A stretch of 64,000 bases of DNA from Gossypium raimondii (Eukaryota > Streptophyta > Magnoliopsida > Malvales > Malvaceae), in the NCBI RefSeq assembly GCF_025698545.1, contig NC_068573.1:2795001-2859000 (forward strand), given 5' to 3'. Position numbers and translations under genes: made by a program. Shown piece after piece: positions 25,401 through 35,009 of this stretch; the stretch's first letter is position 1, and every line of letters starts with the position of its first letter. The notes below the pieces were generated by a model that ran no database searches, had not been told where the DNA came from, and saw only the letters and a list, made by a program, of their open reading frames with translations.

Positions 25401-25512
25401 AAGAAGATGATGATGGGTTCTCTGGGTTCTCTTTAAGGGTTACAAGGAAGATCTTCCTTAGGATCATATCTTCTATTTCTTCTGGGGTTCTTTGGGGTTT
25501 TTGCGTAGCCAT
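19411..25512 (-). CDS. UFD2: Ubiquitin conjugation factor E4 (UFD2/MUSE3-type U-box ligase)
   Basis: Extends ubiquitin chains on substrates already tagged by E1-E2-E3. The Arabidopsis relative (At5g15400, MUSE3/PUB1) also promotes turnover of NLR receptors. Sixteen exons on the minus strand: 25512-24626, 23549-23345, 23149-22998, 22886-22604, 22520-22368, 21925-21713, 21612-21500, 21401-21287, 21194-21105, 21003-20800, 20705-20610, 20476-20354, 20220-20128, 20022-19858, 19761-19672, 19590-19411. All junctions are GT-AG and the joined frame is open for 1053 aa (family about 1040). The N-terminal region (1-~300) carries [11 protein letters not shown] and [14 protein letters not shown]. The Ufd2 core follows, then a C-terminal U-box (about 954-1036) starting at [10 protein letters not shown] and including [20 protein letters not shown] and [16 protein letters not shown] at 25512 was preferred to an upstream in-frame ATG at 25578 because it matches the family start. 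First intron about 1.08 kb. Confidence 0.95.
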
Positions 25513-26093
25513 AGTTTCGAAGACAAAAAAGGGAATAAAAACTTGGTTTTTTCCCTCCTTTATTTTCCTGAGAAACAAATAGGGTTCTCTTTATATTCCG
25601 GAGAGAGAAGAATAATTAGGCTTTGAAGAAAACTATGGAGGAAAACAGATAACTGAAGATTGAGAAATAGGTTTCATGAAGATTGTAGGAAAGGCTGATT
25701 GAGTTGGTCTTGAACTTGGTTCTGTTTTTCTCCAAGTCTTTGTGGCCGTTGATTAGCTTGTTGATTCACTATGATACTGCCACGTTCAACTTCGTTGTTT
25801 CTTTGGAATCTCGTAAACTCTCCTCTTTCTTTCTTTTATCGCAAGTATACTGACAAATATTTTCAGACTTTTTTTTACTACCAAAATTAATTTAATATCT
25901 ACTTGAATTTTAATTTGTATTTTATTATTTGGAAACAAAGCTAAGGATAATATTTTATTATTAAAATATTAATATTTTGTACTATTATTTCAAAAAATTA
26001 TCAAAATATTAATATATTTTTAATAAAATATTAAGAATTACTTAAATTTTAATTTATTATTAAAATTAAAATAAATTAAATTTATATTTGAAG
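25513..26093. other. Promoter side of the E4 gene
   Basis: Upstream of the E4 start codon. 25513-25700 is purine-rich on the plus strand, which is pyrimidine-rich on the transcribed minus strand, as in many plant 5' leaders. Beyond 25850 it is very AT-rich. No specific element is claimed. Confidence 0.35.
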
Positions 26094-27440
26094 CTAGTGT
26101 TTGAAGTAGTGTTTGGGACTAAGGTCAACTACTTTTAAAATTGAGAATGAACAAGGTAAAAAGTAAATGTTCACAAAGTTCAATTTTTCTAAATCTGCAA
26201 GGCATTGTCTAGAAAAATAATCTACATACAAGTGATTACAACTTCTGACACTCACCAAATTAAACTCCTCACTTTTGTACCAAATATCTAAATAACTCTC
26301 TTCTAAGTTTTTCCCATACAAACTTATGGCAAATAACCAAGTAACTCATTTGATTTTGTACTTAACGAACTCACGAGAAATGTTCCTCCATGAACAATAA
26401 TAAGTGTTCTCATATCAGTATAACTACAAGTCTCCTCAATTTATAAAGAAGTGAGACTTGCTAATATATTATATCAATTACAACCAATCTTCCACTAAAA
26501 CTAGCAAGACAACAAGCACAAAAAATATCTCTAATGTGCTTGGGATGAATCTTGAATCTCCAATATATGCTTCCAAGTTTTACCCGATTCCAATCCCACC
26601 AAACTTGGGAAGTTGATTGTGTTTATCCAATCCAAACCAATCTTTAGGATATGTTGTTATAACCAACTTGGATATCATAAATGTGCTTATAGACATCCAA
26701 AGTACCGAAAAGATTCAAAGCCAAATAATTTTTATTGTCAAAATTTGTCAACTTAAACATGACAAGTTTCTGAGCTGAGCAATACTATGAACCAGTAGAA
26801 ACTGCTCAAAAATTACCTCAACAATCTCTCATTTTGGCAATTTTTTGAACAAAACCATAAAATGAAAACATATTCAACAAGAGATATAAATGCTCGCCTA
26901 AGTAACTTCCCCTTAATTAATCATACTTAACTACGGGCATAATCAAACAAATTAATCATTAATATCATAAAAGAGGATGATCAAAATACTAGAAATTATA
27001 TATAAGTGAGCATAATAGAAAAAGGATTCAAAAATATAACAACCAACCTATATAAAATTGAGTTCAAAGTTCCAACACTACATCTTCAAAAAGAATTGAA
27101 AATTGAAAATCATTAAAGAAATAACAGTTCCTACTCCCTCTGTTTGTTCAATAAGTTTGCCAAAGTGTTGTTAGAGTTGCTTGGCTAGCAGATGTACGTT
27201 GGCTTGAAGTTGTGGAATGATGCGTTCGTGAGAGGCAATTTCAACATCCAAATGTTGTAGCATCCTTTGTTCAATGGTCGACAGTTGCCCAAGAGTATCA
27301 ATTTCAGTGCCAACTGGTATAAGCCGTGCATCCACAGGTTGAGCTTCAAGATTAGCCTTAGAATGCTTCCCTTCAAGCCACTTGTAAGAAAACTTTAATT
27401 TGGTAGGTTTTCTCTCATATTTTCAGTTGCAAGAATGAAC
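26094..27440 (-). mobile_element. Retroelement remnant, minus strand
   Basis: On the minus strand 'gccaaaatgagagat' runs into TGTTGAGGTAATTTT at 26823, the layout of a polypurine tract followed by an LTR that would extend leftward. At 27400-27170 (-) there is an open stretch reading ...VGTEIDTLGQLSTIEQRMLQ..., which resembles the tail of proteins carried by such elements, with stops on either side. No second LTR was found. The element is broken and its class uncertain. Confidence 0.35.
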
Positions 27441-27699
27441 CAATTTAATAATGTACACGCCATAAATTTCATTGAATATATTTAAATAATTAAAATATAT
27501 TTTTTAAAGTAAAAAATGAATGAAGAGTAAATAAATTTGGGTTATGCATTTACAAATACGAACCAATTTAATTTAAGTTTGATTTGAAATGTTTAATAGC
27601 ATGTAAATACAAACATATTGCTACTGCAAAATGTAAGATGCCACATCTAATTCCATTATCATGAAACTCTTGTATTATATTTTAAATTGCATTTTAGTC

Positions 27700-28262
27700 T
27701 TTTTACAAAAAAAAAAAAGGAGTAAATTAGTCCATATCGTTAGATGAGTAAACAAAATTGACCCTTTGTTAAAATTGCACCGTTAAATGTTTATTTTAGT
27801 GTGTATATATAAGGTATAATAATAAATTTAACCCTAATATTTTATTGGAAGTAAACTAGAATTTTTTAATGGTTATAAGATTTTTTTAATTGCTTATAAG
27901 ATTTTTGAAATAGAATCCATTTTTTAAAAAATCAATTTTAATGAGTTGGAATTGTTATTTTAGTAAAAATATATATTATCTGTTTTTATAGATTTTTTAT
28001 AATTCTTATGATTTTTAAATAATATTAAATTTTAAAAGTGTTTAATTGATTTTTTAAATTTGTTACTAAGGCCTTTTTACCTTTTAGCCTATTAGTTTCA
28101 AAAATTTTAATTTACTTCTAATAAAATAGTAGGGTTAAATTGAATAAATATGTAAAAATTGAGAGCTAAATTTATTATTATATCTTATTTATAAACTCCA
28201 AAATAAACTAGCGTTGCAATCTTAACAGATGGACTGTTTTACTCACTCCTATAATGTAATCC
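27700..28262. mobile_element. Foldback (MITE-like) element 3' of the UPF0301 gene
   Basis: The left arm at about 27715-27870 ('ggagtaaattagtccat', 'ataataataaatttaaccct', 'tattttattggaagtaaac') is matched in reverse complement by about 28095-28250 ('tttacttctaataaaata', 'agggttaaatt', 'atggactgttttactcactcc' type sequence). The centre is AT-rich and non-coding. A related but less complete copy lies at 29770-30250. Confidence 0.6.
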
Positions 28263-28430
28263 AAAATATAACTACATAAATAAAGTTATAATTTTGCTAG
28301 AATATGCACAAACTTGGATGATAAGTAGTGCATTTTGTAGCATCTATGCCTAGTAAAATCAATGTTTGACCAAACAAAACTAACATGTATAATAAAATCA
28401 TAATCATAGCATTTGACGCTAATCATAAAC

Positions 28431-29673
28431 TCAATTTTCCCACTTTCTAGGACCTATTAACCCAAGAATCTCTTCCCAAAGCCCAACATTTCCAACACTT
28501 GCAAGACCAATTACACTTGGGCTACAAGCCACAACTATCCAAAAACCAGCCTTTATTTCTTCATCTAATTGTTCTTTGTCCCACAAACAATACCCATCAA
28601 AGAACCTAAAATCCCTTGCCTTCACCACATTTCTCTTCACCATCTCAGCAGCATACCCTACACTTTCTTTAGTCCCATAGTACAACCCTTTCATTACTTC
28701 TTCAAAAACCCCACTTTTCTCCACACCACCATCATCATCATCCTTTGTTGGACTCACCAAAAAAAACCCATCTTCCAATGGCCCACCGAAGAACAACGGC
28801 ACATGAGAGAACACCTCCGAGACATCTCGGATAGTTGTCGATCTCATTTCTTTGATAGATTTGAGAGATGATTGATTTAGTATGATCCCTAATGGGCCTA
28901 TAGACCCTGCTTTTAAGAGGAGGATCACCGTCCGCTCGAAAATGTGGACCCCGTCGAGTTTTTTGGTAGCGATAAGTAGACAACCTTTTTCGGGCTCACG
29001 GATGGTGTGAGCCCATTTTTCACCAATTGTAACAGGTTGAGGAGGTTGGTCCACTACTGTATCAGGACCAGCCCATGATGAAGGGCCTGAAACTTTCTCG
29101 GTTGCCACTAATTTAGCTCTAAATGAACGCCAATCAGAATCAAGGGTGGGCTTCTTCTCATCATTTGAAAGGCAGCCTACATTGGTAAAATCAATAATGA
29201 TATAAAACCATTTTCAGGTTAAAATTTGCAATAGATCCCTATACTTTTCACAAATTTAGAATTTAATCTTTATACTTTTATTTTTAGGAAGTTAGTCTAT
29301 TTACTTTTTAAATTTTAATGATATAAAACAAGAAGGTTATATTCAAAGAAAATGAATACATGAATTTATTAAACAACTTGGAGTTTAATTAGTGAATATA
29401 TTTGAATAAGGGTATTCAAATTATGACAAAAATATCAAACCTAAAGTAAGATTTAATAAGGAAATTGAAGAACTTACATGTAATAGAACTTGGGGAAGCA
29501 ACTTTTGTAGAGTAGAAAAGGTTGGAATTGGTGTTGGGGAAAGGAAGTGTTTTAGGTTTGATTGAGGGCTCAAACTCAATAGTTTTAATGAAGGAATTTG
29601 ATGAGAAGAAACAAGCTTCCATGTGTTGTGTTTTTGTCTTCTTTGCTTTGGCTAATGGAAGTGAAGTCCCCAA
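28431..29673 (-). CDS. UPF0301 (YqgE/AlgH family) protein, probably plastid-targeted
   Basis: Function unknown. The family is shared with bacteria (YqgE, AlgH) and has a conserved single-domain fold. Exon 1 is 29673-29478 and exon 2 is 29176-28431, with donor ACAT|GTAAGT and acceptor TGTAG|GCTGCC. The frame is open for 313 aa from the first ATG, or 296 aa from the second ATG at 29622 (MEACFFSSN). The N-terminal ~60 residues are rich in Ser, Thr and Phe with few acids, which suggests a chloroplast transit peptide. The YqgE domain is visible as GCLLIATKKLDGVHIFERTV, then GPLGIILNQSS, then PLFFGGPLEDGFF, then a YCLWDKEQLDEEI segment. It resembles Arabidopsis At3g29240 by recollection. The neighbour at 31228-33039 is the PPR gene on the same strand. 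Which start is used cannot be decided from sequence alone. Confidence 0.88.
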
Positions 29674-29769
29674 AGGATAAGACCAAGCAAGTTACAGTTG
29701 GACTTGAGAGTGGATCTCTATCACAAGTTCATTCCCGCTCTATCCAATGCTAACCTTTCTCATCAATTG

Positions 29770-30250
29770 TGTATAATTTTGAGCTAAACTTGTTATTATA
29801 CTAGCTAAATTTATGTATGAATTAATTATTATTATTATTCACTTATTTTCGAAATTGACAAAAATTAAATTACTCCAATTTTTTAAAAATAGACCAATTT
29901 ATTTAATATCGAAATTGAGAGAAACTGCTTATCTTTTATTAGATTTTCTTGGCCTTAAATTGTTTCTTGTCTTTGTAAAGAAAAAATACAAATGTAAATG
30001 GATATGGGATAACATTTGCTCCCTAAAACTTGGACTTTCATTGTGGGTGGTAAACTATTGATTATAATTTGTATGATTTTTAGTAAATTTTAAACTTTAA
30101 AAGGACTTAATTTTTTTAATTTGTTACTAAGGCACTTTTGACCATTCAACCTTATTAATTTTAAAAATTTTCAATAAAAGAATAAGGCTCAAATTGAATA
30201 AATGTGTAAGCTAAATTTATTATTATACCTTATATATAAACACCAAATTT
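29770..30250. repeat. Partial foldback copy 5' of the UPF0301 gene
   Basis: The right part (about 30095-30245) shares 'ttaattttaaaaattttc', 'caaattgaataaatgtgtaa' and 'taaatttattattatacct' with the right arm of the 27700-28262 element. The left part near 29770-29830 has only short matching pieces ('tataattttgagctaaac'). It is probably a decayed copy of the same family. Confidence 0.4.
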
Positions 30251-30507
30251 TACGTCGAGCCTAATTTTTAAATTTTTCAATATAAAAGTTAAAATGCCAT
30301 CTAAGGTGTAGTTTAGAAAATTTTGTGGTACTTTTACCGTGATTATGCATAAGTACTTGAACTATTATTGAATTTATTGAGTTCAAGTACTTCAAGCATA
30401 ATATAAATAATATATATACACACAATATCTTAAGATACAAAAACTTAGCCTTTTGAAGATAGGTGTTTGCAAATGCTAGTATCGTAATCCTATATCGGTA
30501 TAGAATA

Positions 30508-30890
30508 GGGTGTAAATGAGATATTAGTGTTTGCAAGTTATACGAGTTCGACTTGAAAAAGAATTGAATTCAATTCGATAATTATCAAGCTGAACTCAAG
30601 TAGCTCGAGCTATCAATCGAGCCAAATTCGAGTTTAGTAATACTTGACTCAAAAGGCTCGTGAGCCTTATCGAGCTTTTTATATTATTAAATTATGTTAT
30701 TGCTCTTAATATATATTATTTGCCCTATGCTTAATTACTAAGTCGAGCTCTAGCTCGAGTTTGACTTCGAGCTTAAAAATAAATGTTCGGTCGAGCTTGA
30801 GCCAAGTATCAATATTCGAATTTCAAGTCGAGTTCGAGCTTTGTACTATTCGAGCTTGGCTTGACTAGATTATACCCCTACTAAAGAACC
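30508..30890. mobile_element. MITE-like element rich in TCGAGCT motifs, copy 1
   Basis: Begins 'agggtgtaaatgagat' and ends '...ttataccccta', so the termini are short inverted repeats of the AGGGGTRTAAA type. The interior repeats gagctcgag-like motifs on both strands. It is non-coding. A second copy of the same layout lies at 49779-50101, with matching internal landmarks such as 'ttaatatatattatt' in both. Confidence 0.6.
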
Positions 30891-31227
30891 TATAATATAA
30901 ATAATTTGGGAATAATTATAAAAATTATTTTGTTCTTTTTTCTAATTTATAAATTAAAATAATTTTTTTATAAGTAAATAAATCTTAAAAGCAAAAAAGA
31001 AGAAGCCAAAAATTGAAAGAACCGATTGAACCAAACTAAAGAAATTCAATTCGATTTATTCAATTTTAGGGTTAAATTCGGTACAAATTATTTGGTTTTG
31101 TTGGCTTATTCAATTTATTCGGTTTTTTTTATATAAAAACTCGAACCCACCAAATATAAACATTCAATATCTAATACTTACACTCGAATCCAAGTCTGAA
31201 TAACCTAGCTTGTAAAAGTGCATCTAT
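30891..31227. other. Intergenic DNA 3' of the PPR gene
   Basis: AT-rich, no feature recognised. It contains the presumed 3' UTR of the minus-strand PPR gene. Confidence 0.4.
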
Positions 31228-33039
31228 CTAAATCACTAGCTCACCAACTTCTACCGGTAAGGTTGCATCTTTGGGATGTGAAACTCGCTTAAGGTCCTGA
31301 GCCAACCTGTGAACCATTCCATATATGCTATCAAAATTAGGATGTGATCTATCAAACACGGTGAACTCATGGACTTCATTGTCTATTTCAACTGAGCTTG
31401 CTCCTGATGGTTTTTGGACCCCTACGCTCTTCATCTGAAGCCTTACCGTTGCAACACCATCCCAATCTCCTGCCGCAGCAAATATATTAGCTAACATGGA
31501 ATAATTTCCGGGATCCGTACGATCCAATTTAAAGTGATCGAGCACTTTCTCAGCAAGTTCCGTAGCACCATGTAATCGACATGCCCCCAAAAGGGTACCC
31601 CAAATAACAGCATTCGGTTCGAAAGGCATGGTATTTACAAGCATAAAAGCTTCCTTCAAACGCTCTCCACGGCCTAAAAGGTCGATCATGCAACCGTAAT
31701 GCTCAATTTCAGGAACAATTCCGTAATCCTTTTCCATTGCGTAAAAGCATTGTATGCCCTCGTCAATAAAGCCTGCATGAGAACAAGCACACAAGACGCC
31801 AATAAATGTAACTCTATCCGGCTTAAATCCTTCCTTCTTCATTCTTTCGAAAACACAAAGTGCTTCCCTGCCATGGCCATGCATGGCAAACCCCTGTAGC
31901 ATAACATTCCACGAAACAACATCTCTTTTCGACATTCCATTGAAGACACTCAATGCCTTGTCCAGACTACCACACTTTGCATACATATTAACTAATGTGT
32001 TACACACCGCCACACTACATCGAAACTTAAGCCTCTCTATTGAATCATGAACTTTTAAACCCATTGCTAACGAACCAGACTCGGCACAAGCAGCCAATAT
32101 ACTAATAACGGTGCCATCATCCAACTTGAACCCATTTCGTTCCATTCGATCATACAACTCGATGGCTTCCTTTGTGAACCCCTTTTCGACATATCCTGAG
32201 ATAATTATAGTCCAAGGAACCAATGTCTTAACCGGCATCTCATCGAACAATACTCTAGCCATATCCATATCACCAGCCTTACTATAACCCATCACCAACG
32301 TTGACCATGAAACAATATTCCTTTGAGGCATACTTTCAAACAATTGAAAGGCTTCCTCCATTTCTCCTGCTTTAACATAACCATTCAAGACCGTATTCCA
32401 AGTAATTATACTTTTCTCAGGCATTTCATCGAACAACTTCCTAGCTTCCCTCAACTCTCCAACTTTCGTCAACCCTCCAATCATAGAATTCCAAGAAACA
32501 ACATCTCTATGTTCCATCACCGTAAACAACCTCAAAGCTGCTTTAATACCCAAACCTCCAAACCTTGAATAACTATCAATAAGAGCATTGGGTACAAAAA
32601 TATCACCCAAAAAACCATTCTTTTCGATCTGGGTATGAATCATTTCCACCATTTGTAGACAACTACAAGCTTTTAAAAGGAAAGGGTAGGTGAGGGTATT
32701 AGCCAGAATCCCATTCCACTGCATTTCAAAGAAAAAAGAAAAAGCTTGGGTGGGCTGTGAGTTTTGTACATAGGCTCTAATCAAAGTGTTATACAGATGA
32801 ACATTGGGGTTTTGAATTTGGTTAAAAACGTTAAGAGCTAAGATTATTTGGCGGAACCGTGAGAAAGCGGAGATTAACTTGGGAGCAATGGAGAGGTGTT
32901 GCTGAAGATTTTGTTTGATTATTTGGGCTTGAAGTTGTTTAATATGGCTTAAGTTGGTGTAGTTGTGAAGGTCTTGGAGATTTTGGTCAAAGAGTCTTCT
33001 TGTTGAAAACCAGGAGGGGGGTTTACAAGGGATGGACAT
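31228..33039 (-). CDS. PLS-class pentatricopeptide repeat protein (E/E+ subgroup)
   Basis: Single-exon gene of 603 aa. PLS-class PPR proteins bind organellar RNA in a sequence-specific way and many direct C-to-U editing or splicing. The sequence shows serial PPR motifs from about residue 60 to 480, for example VVSWNSMIGGLTKVGELREA, ITWNTVLNGYVKAGEMEEA and VVSWNVMLQGFAMHGHGREA, followed by an E domain (PNAVIWGTLLGACRLHG onward) and an E+ region (VHEFTVFDRSHPNFDSIY). There is no DYW deaminase domain, so an editing role would need a partner supplying the deaminase. The first ~30 residues, with RRLF and few acids, could be a mitochondrial or plastid presequence. The overall motif order resembles Arabidopsis At3g29230 from memory. 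It is intronless, as is usual for the family. The RNA target is unknown. Confidence 0.93.
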   Translation of the reverse strand: MSIPCKPPSWFSTRRLFDQNLQDLHNYTNLSHIKQLQAQIIKQNLQQHLSIAPKLISAFSRFRQIILALNVFNQIQNPNVHLYNTLIRAYVQNSQPTQAFSFFFEMQWNGILANTLTYPFLLKACSCLQMVEMIHTQIEKNGFLGDIFVPNALIDSYSRFGGLGIKAALRLFTVMEHRDVVSWNSMIGGLTKVGELREARKLFDEMPEKSIITWNTVLNGYVKAGEMEEAFQLFESMPQRNIVSWSTLVMGYSKAGDMDMARVLFDEMPVKTLVPWTIIISGYVEKGFTKEAIELYDRMERNGFKLDDGTVISILAACAESGSLAMGLKVHDSIERLKFRCSVAVCNTLVNMYAKCGSLDKALSVFNGMSKRDVVSWNVMLQGFAMHGHGREALCVFERMKKEGFKPDRVTFIGVLCACSHAGFIDEGIQCFYAMEKDYGIVPEIEHYGCMIDLLGRGERLKEAFMLVNTMPFEPNAVIWGTLLGACRLHGATELAEKVLDHFKLDRTDPGNYSMLANIFAAAGDWDGVATVRLQMKSVGVQKPSGASSVEIDNEVHEFTVFDRSHPNFDSIYGMVHRLAQDLKRVSHPKDATLPVEVGELVI

Positions 33040-34689
33040 TGGGGTTGGTTAAGCCGAGGTTTCAATTGAAAGTGAAGAGATAAGGCATCCATTTTTTTTC
33101 TCTAGTTTTTTTCTGTATTCAAATTTTCGCCTCCATGATATTGAAAATAGTAGTTTTGACTTCATCAGTATTGTTATTAGTGTAAGAGGATGTAAATTTA
33201 AGTATACTGAAGTACATCATTTTATTATTTTAAAGGTTGAAAAGAGGTTACGAAGTTGATAAGAATACATATAATAAATATCAATAATGAGATTAATATT
33301 TAAAAAAATTAAAAATTTTACCCTAATCTTCAAAACCACACCAAAATTTTTAAAATTTATAAAATATTCTAACTTATACTAATATCCAAAATTTTTAAAA
33401 TTGTATTAAAATTTTGATGTGAGCTTGGAGCTCGTGGTAAAATTTTCCGAAAATAATTTACAGGATTACAATTTCACTTATATGATACTAAAAATTAACT
33501 TATGGCTAGTAGTTTTATTTAAACATGTTGTAAAAAGGTGTGGTTGGTTAATTTTATTTGTTTCACATTGTTGTTGAGTTAAAATTATCATTTTAGACGT
33601 GATATTGGAAACTAAAATTTTAGTTAATTTTAATAAATAAAATATAAATTTTAAATATTTTTAAATAATTAATATAACTTACTTGTAAAATTAATGATAC
33701 ATAAAATATTTTAAAACTTTAAATATAATGATAAATGATATTTATATAATTTAACATAACGATACATAAAATATAATTTAATTTAATTTTTATATACGTT
33801 TTAAATAGTGAAAATAAATAAGAGATAATGACATAAAATCTCCATGCACTTTAACAAAATTTCATTATGGTACTTGTACTTTCAATTTGTCTAATGTGAT
33901 ACATGAACTTTTATTCACATATATTTCCCTCTAACGGTGTTAGTTTCTGACGTGGTGGAACATATGACCCACTTAAATGGTGTAGCGTGTCCCTTTTGTC
34001 GGCGTTTCTTTTTTTAATTTAAAAACATATTAAGGGACTCAAATTAAATAATCCAAATTTACTTTTTGACTTTAAGCTTAAGGACTTAAAAATAATTTAC
34101 CCAATAATTATCATAACCAAAATTTAAAAAAGAGAGCGTGCGTAAGAATAAGAATAAACGATTACGGATTATTTAGCTAAACAAGCCTTAAAAATTAAAG
34201 ATTACCCTTAGATTGAAATTAAATTAAAAAGATTAATTTAAATTTTCCTTAACAATTAAAACTTGCATTACATGTTCCAAATCATCACATCAAAATCAAA
34301 ATTTGTTGGTCATTTGAAGGATTCAATTTTATAAAATCATAGCTCAATATTGAATATACAATCTCTTTTCTTTTTTCTTTTTTCTTTTTTCTTTATACAA
34401 TTGAATTTTTGGCATATAAAATAAGTCAAATGGCAATATCATCATTAAATTCAAGCTTTGCTTGCTTCAAACTTCAACCCCCTTCTTGCTCTCTATGCCT
34501 AAAGCTTTTCCCTTGAAAGATAACGGTAACCCTTTTGCTTCATTTCTCTGCCAAAACCAAAATATTTCGTGTTAGGTTGAGCTTCATTTTCAAAAAAATT
34601 AACTTTGATTCGAGATAAAAATCAAAATTACTCGGCTTTGACTCATTTTTAAATGAACTATATATCCAAATATTATAATATCTGAATTT
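33040..34689. other. AT-rich intergenic DNA with repeat fragments
   Basis: No gene recognised. 33826-33990 is a lone arm related to the foldback element at 10838-11630: it shares 'agagataatg', 'tggtacttgtac' and a 'ggtgttag' landmark. 34363-34394 is a (TTTTTC)n simple repeat. The left end is the promoter side of the PPR gene. Confidence 0.5.
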
Positions 34690-34992
34690 GGTAAAAATAT
34701 CGTATAAAGAGTCCGATTACATCTTGCTCCTTTTACTTAAAAAAAGACGAAGTAGATCAAAGAGTAAATTAACCATTTTTATTAAAAATTTCATCCATTT
34801 TTTATTTTTAGAAACTGGCGAGGTTAATAGAATAACTAAACAGTCACATATGGAATGTCATAAACCAATTTTAACTGTAGAAGTAGATGAAATTTTTAAT
34901 AGAATAACTAGTTTACTTTTTTATCTAATATGTTAAGATAAATTTACCCAATTTTAAGTAGAGGGGTAAAATGCAATCCGACTTTTAGCACG
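34690..34992. mobile_element. Foldback MITE-like element directly 3' of the kinase gene
   Basis: Arms of about 125 bases, 34690-34815 and 34862-34992, are inverted relative to each other. The left has 'gtccgattacatcttgctcc' and 'ttattaaaaatttcatcc'; the right has the reverse complements, 'gaaatttttaatagaataac' and 'gggtaaaatgcaatccgac'. Its edge is only about 18 bases beyond the kinase stop codon, so it probably lies in the 3' UTR. It belongs to the same family as 38562-38940. Confidence 0.65.
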
Positions 34993-35009
34993 GTTATCCT
35001 TGGAATTCA

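Noticed and set aside
25513-25578. Longer start of the E4 protein at 25578
   Set aside because: The added residues do not resemble the family, while MATQKPQ does.
27185-27376. Small minus-strand gene at 27185-27376
   Set aside because: A different minus-strand frame over the same bases looks more like a retroelement protein tail; neither frame has intact ends.
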